DNA of 39,178 nucleotides from JBOHDX01 sp050700835 (GTDB taxonomy: Bacteria > Actinomycetota > Actinomycetes > Propionibacteriales > Nocardioidaceae): the NCBI GenBank assembly GCA_050700835.1, contig JBOHDX010000096.1, positions 1 through 39,178 of the forward strand, read 5' to 3'. Numbering within the stretch: the stretch's first letter is position 1; each line of letters begins with the position of its first letter. Under the pieces are notes generated by a model that had not been told where the DNA came from, did no database searches, and saw nothing but the letters and a program-made list of their open reading frames with translations. The position numbers and the translations under genes are program-made. Of this stretch, positions 38,411 through 39,178 are shown one piece after another.

Positions 38411-39019
38411 GTGACGGAGTCGTCCCCGCCGACCGAGTGGCCAGCACCGGCACCGATGGCCGGCGAACTGATGATCATCCCACTGACCAGCCAGATCTTT
38501 GATCTGGACTTGGCGGCGTACCGCTCCAGCCCGAAGGCCATCAGCGCCCACAGCGCGGGCCGGTGGCCCGGCGAAGATCTCAGCCGCGACGAAGCTCGTC
38601 GGCTCATGGCCCTCCACGAAAAGGAGCACGCGGCAGCGGAGGCCTACGCCTACGCCATCCTGGATCCCGATGGCACACGTGAACTCGGTTGCGTCTACCT
38701 ACGTCGGTTGTCTGCGTTTCTGGACCGGACAGGAACCAGCTTCGACACCGCAGCGATCGAACCAAACCGGACCGCAATCGTCACCTTCTGGTTGATCGAC
38801 GACCAGAAAGAGCGACCCTGCACCTCACTGGTGCTCAGCAGCTTGCGCCGATGGCTTCACCGCTGGCGTGCAGCGGACCTCGTCTACCGCTGCCTGCCAG
38901 GCGAGGTTGCATCCGTTGCTGCGCTCGCGGAAGCCACCGGCTTGTGTGCGCTGATTGCCTCGGGCCAGGAACTGCCATACCTCTGGTTCGCGGACCAGGC
39001 GACCACCCCGGTCGATTGA
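38411..39019 (+). CDS. GNAT-like acetyltransferase family protein
   Basis: A 202-residue protein resembling a GNAT-fold group common in actinobacteria. It has LDLAAYRSSPKAISAHSAGRWP, LSRDEARRLMALHEKEHAA, YAYAILDPDGTRELGCVYLRR (strand 4 of the fold) and VTFWLIDDQKERPCTSLVL. The usual CoA loop (Q/RxxGxG/A) is not obvious, so activity is doubtful. The GTG at 38411 has TACGGT six bases before and no ribosome site. The same frame is open back to 37568, but that part overlaps the relaxase gene and is rejected. The 160 bp after its stop to the window end hold no visible gene. Confidence 0.7.
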   Translation: MTESSPPTEWPAPAPMAGELMIIPLTSQIFDLDLAAYRSSPKAISAHSAGRWPGEDLSRDEARRLMALHEKEHAAAEAYAYAILDPDGTRELGCVYLRRLSAFLDRTGTSFDTAAIEPNRTAIVTFWLIDDQKERPCTSLVLSSLRRWLHRWRAADLVYRCLPGEVASVAALAEATGLCALIASGQELPYLWFADQATTPVD

Positions 39020-39178
39020 CGATCTCGTTGCTCTGCCCGGGAGCCGATTGACGAACCATGACCGGTCGCCTTTGGCCGTCTCGACGGCGAAGCGAGCCGA
39101 CGTCCCGCTGAGGTGTCGGATGCGGGACGGCCGCCCCGATAGCGGATCCGCTTACGGGCCGATCTGTGGCGAAGCCGT

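Noticed and set aside
39141..39152. Perfect palindrome AGCGGATCCGCT near the right edge
   Set aside because: Short GC-rich palindromes are frequent here, it is 26 bp from the window end, and no gene context is visible to judge it.

Overview
The window is GC-rich double-stranded DNA from an actinomycete. The evidence is very high GC in third codon positions, frequent GTG and TTG starts, many genes with an actinobacterial TAnnnT -10 box 6-8 nt before the start codon, and a gene repertoire (EcsC protein, Aat, DhaKLM, methylcrotonyl-CoA carboxylase cluster, DUF433/DUF5615 pair) typical of Propionibacteriales such as Nocardioidaceae. The family-level placement is inference. No rRNA gene, intact tRNA gene, CRISPR array or insertion sequence was seen.

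Left part (1-11400): a decayed AAA-type ATPase gene, a rhodanese, an Fpg/Nei-type DNA glycosylase, a small conserved protein, Aat (N-end rule transferase), an APH-fold kinase-like protein, an EcsC protein and a sulfotransferase. These are followed by a compact minus-strand leucine/isovalerate catabolic operon: carboxyltransferase and biotin carboxylase subunits of an acyl-CoA (methylcrotonyl-CoA) carboxylase, then HMG-CoA lyase, all joined by 4-bp overlaps. The same GTTAAC-N4-GTTAAC operator stands before this operon and before a TetR gene about 1.4 kb away, which suggests a local regulator-target circuit.

Middle (11400-22000): a secreted phosphoesterase, the TetR regulator (whose frame has no stop and runs antisense through a membrane-protein gene), a dhaK-dhaL-dhaM operon in which the DhaM protein carries a full HPr and full Enzyme I, a large secreted purple-acid-phosphatase-like protein with a DUF11 and a C-terminal sugar-binding-like module, an uncharacterised actinobacterial protein and a shortened YdeI-like protein.

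Sugar locus (21985-32110): eight minus-strand genes with overlaps or tiny gaps, headed by a LacI regulator with two tandem LacI-type operators in front of it. They encode a cytoplasmic GH39-like glycosidase with an FN3 module, a complete Opp/Dpp-type ABC importer (lipoprotein, two permeases, two ATPases) and an exported DUF3131/GH144-like glycoside hydrolase. This reads as a self-contained oligosaccharide scavenging system: outside cleavage, import, inside cleavage, autoregulation. It is the best candidate here for an undescribed catabolic system.

Right part (32270-39178): a pyridoxamine-oxidase-fold protein and a FitAB/VapBC-type toxin-antitoxin pair with a clear operator, then a 21-nt remnant of a tRNA-Leu 3' end beside its terminator. 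I interpret this as one attachment-site junction of an integrated element. To its right lie a DUF433/DUF5615 toxin-antitoxin-like pair, a strikingly pyrimidine-rich tract, a promoter with an inverted-repeat operator, a MobF (TrwC/TraA) relaxase-helicase gene broken by two compensating frameshifts, a 40-bp tandem repeat that duplicates a -10 box, and a GNAT-like protein. This looks like one end of an integrative mobilisable or conjugative element; its integrase would lie beyond the window.
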